This document shows positions 62,460-64,000 of a stretch of DNA of 64,000 bases, piece after piece (the first letter of the stretch is position 1; each line of letters opens with the position of its first letter). The notes beneath the pieces were generated by a model. The model had not been told where the DNA came from and did not search any database. It worked only from the letters and a program-made list of their open reading frames with translations. Source of the stretch: Selaginella moellendorffii (Eukaryota; Streptophyta; Lycopodiopsida; Selaginellales; Selaginellaceae); the NCBI RefSeq assembly GCF_000143415.4, contig NW_003314357.1:455795-519794 (forward strand). Reading direction: 5' to 3'. The translations under genes and the position numbers were made by a program.

Positions 62460-64000
62460 ATGATCGATTATGGGGGAAGGTGTGAGCTCCTGCGGCCGAG
62501 AGGAGTGATCTACAAGAGGAAGAAGAAGAAGAAGACGAGGGTTTATAGAAGGAGCAATGTGACAGCGGCGGAAGATTTCGTGGCTTTTGTTCGAGAGAAT
62601 CATTTGCTGCAGGGAGAAGAAGCGTTCCCGGCGGTTGTGGCAGATCATCCTCACGTCTTTTATGGGGGTTTTCGCTTCCTGATATGCACGAAGGAGCACA
62701 GTGCCGATGAGATCAACTCGACGCTACCTTTCAACGTTTTCACGGATGGTTCTTTCATTTCTGCCCAGAACAAGGCTGGCTATGGCATTTTCTACCGCTG
62801 CCAGGAGCAAAACCACTGCTTGGCTCGGAATGTGATCGTTGGGAGCACCATTACTTTCCAGCTGAGCTCGGATCCATCACGGCCCATGCCACTAGAGATC
62901 GATCTCTCAACTCACAAAGTGTCATCCATGACGATGGAGCTGCTTGCGATCCTCGAAGGCATTGTTTACGTCCAAAGCTTCTGGAAGCAGACGAGCATTT
63001 TTCTCTACACGGATAGCTTGGAGTCGCTCTATCTGGTGGAAAAGTTCCAGCGCAAGCCATCCAATCTTCGCTATCACGTCTACGAGAACATCCTCGTTGC
63101 CATTGCTGCCGCTGCTCAGCAAAGCAAAGTCCAGCGAATTCACCTCTTCAAAGTGAAAGCTCATGCCAACATTTTTGGAAACGAGGCAGCCGATCGTTTA
63201 GCTCATATGGGAGCGGCCTCGGGAAGGCCACTGCAAAAGTTTATCATCAGCGATCAAGGCACGACGTCGATCAGCCATGGCACTCAAGCTTTCTCGGGCT
63301 CTGGTTATGGTGGGACTGGCAATCGAGGAACAACGACCAGCCAAAGAACTCAAGCTCCTCCGAGTGTTTTTCCAACTCCAGTAGCGACCTCTTCCGAAGT
63401 GGACGTTCCACGTTTGGCACCAACTCGAGATCATCTTGGAAGTACAAGAAGCTGTGATCCACCACCTGGACCGGTTGATGTTGCGGCCACCGTATGTCGA
63501 GCTTGGCTTTGGGCCAAAGCCCAAGGACGTGGTGGCCAAACGCAGCCAGTGACCAGGGAAAGAGATCAAGGACTTCCTTCGAATGGTAGAAGTTCTGGTG
63601 TTCTTCAAACTCCTCAATCTCAAGCTCGTGGAGGTCATGATCCTGTTCCTCCAGCACCGTCCTCGGATAAGGCTACGGTTCCCCAACCTCGAATGCTGCC
63701 ACATGACGAACGACGTGGTGCCAAAACGACGCCAAACGTTTTCTCCTCTCGGCAGTCTGTGACTAGTCCAGCGGCCACAGATGTTCCAGTTCAAGGAAGT
63801 CGGGCAGGAGCTCCACCTCGACCGTATGTTTTACCAGTTCCTGCCACTGACAAAGCTTACGTTGAGGACACCATATATCGAGCTTGGCTTTGGACCAAAG
63901 CCCAAGGACGTGGTGGCCAAACGCAGCCAATGACCAGAGAAAGAGATCAAGGACTTCCTTCGAATGGTGGAAGTTCTAGTAGAGGAACTCCTCAAGCTCA
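62460..64000 (+). CDS. RNase H-domain protein with C-terminal tandem repeats (partial)
   Basis: The frame is open from about 62,400, with its first ATG at 62,460, and runs past the window end (over 513 residues). The N-terminus is basic (KRKKKKKTRVYRR), then VAFVRENHLLQGEEAF. A type 1 RNase H fold follows, with all four acidic catalytic residues: NVFTDGSF, MELLAI, FLYTDSLE and KAHANIFGNEAADRLAHMGA. RNase H1 cuts RNA in RNA-DNA hybrids; this form resembles RNase H domains of non-LTR retrotransposons, but no reverse transcriptase is adjacent. The C-terminal part is Pro/Thr/Gln/Arg-rich and low-complexity, with RAWLWAKAQGRGGQTQP repeated 127 codons later. It is possibly a domesticated transposon gene. 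An upstream exon cannot be excluded. A truncated duplicate is at 41,760. Confidence 0.7.
   Translation, partial: MIDYGGRCELLRPRGVIYKRKKKKKTRVYRRSNVTAAEDFVAFVRENHLLQGEEAFPAVVADHPHVFYGGFRFLICTKEHSADEINSTLPFNVFTDGSFISAQNKAGYGIFYRCQEQNHCLARNVIVGSTITFQLSSDPSRPMPLEIDLSTHKVSSMTMELLAILEGIVYVQSFWKQTSIFLYTDSLESLYLVEKFQRKPSNLRYHVYENILVAIAAAAQQSKVQRIHLFKVKAHANIFGNEAADRLAHMGAASGRPLQKFIISDQGTTSISHGTQAFSGSGYGGTGNRGTTTSQRTQAPPSVFPTPVATSSEVDVPRLAPTRDHLGSTRSCDPPPGPVDVAATVCRAWLWAKAQGRGGQTQPVTRERDQGLPSNGRSSGVLQTPQSQARGGHDPVPPAPSSDKATVPQPRMLPHDERRGAKTTPNVFSSRQSVTSPAATDVPVQGSRAGAPPRPYVLPVPATDKAYVEDTIYRAWLWTKAQGRGGQTQPMTRERDQGLPSNGGSSSRGTPQA

Overview
The window reads as nuclear DNA of a land plant, most likely a lycophyte of the Selaginella type. 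The plant-type genes have mostly short introns (about 50-110 bp) or none, two intronless PPR genes lie together, and the genes belong to families known in land plants: GLUTAMINE DUMPER, ZCCHC8/PSP, DUF819, GT14 and mevalonate diphosphate decarboxylase. GC-rich gene islands sit between AT-rich blocks of nested, decayed retrotransposons. The organism call is inference; no search was run. One assembly gap (310 N) lies at 15,106-15,415.

Layout. 1-2,710: a decayed MULE-like transposase gene with a SWIM zinc finger, plus an opposite-strand ORF. 3,430-3,800: relic of a UPF1-like SF1 helicase. 4,319-9,155: complete but mutated Ty3/gypsy element A (minus strand, 5-bp target duplication). 9,160-11,260: unidentified exon-like sequence and a retropepsin relic. 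11,300-25,710: repeat desert with a ~1-kb LTR family, non-coding LARD-like internal regions, Cassandra-like 5S-bearing TRIMs and a heavily C-to-T-mutated fragment of element A.

26,260-41,480 is the main gene island: two convergent PPR genes, a secreted glycine-rich protein, a GLUTAMINE DUMPER-like protein, a ZCCHC8-like protein sharing a 77-bp divergent promoter with a DUF819 membrane protein, and a GT14 glycosyltransferase convergent with the latter. 41,760-43,330 holds a truncated gene duplicate and a fragment of a mevalonate diphosphate decarboxylase gene. 45,009-45,938 is an intact, very AT-rich gene for a secreted protein with a lectin-like C-terminus.

46,000-62,160 is again transposon-rich: a second LARD-like copy interrupted by a Cassandra-like TRIM, a second SWIM relic, a very young chromovirus (element B, 54,270-58,783) and a decayed third gypsy lineage (element C). 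62,460 to the end is a gene with a complete RNase H active site and an internal repeat, running off the window.

The most interesting signals are: (1) element B, whose primer-binding site is a perfect 15-nt complement of its own predicted transcript 5' end, which fits Tf1-type self-priming rather than tRNA priming; (2) small LTR elements carrying the A-box/C-box half of 5S rRNA next to a tRNA-iMet primer site; (3) pairs of repeat copies in which one partner has decayed mainly by C-to-T and G-to-A transitions.
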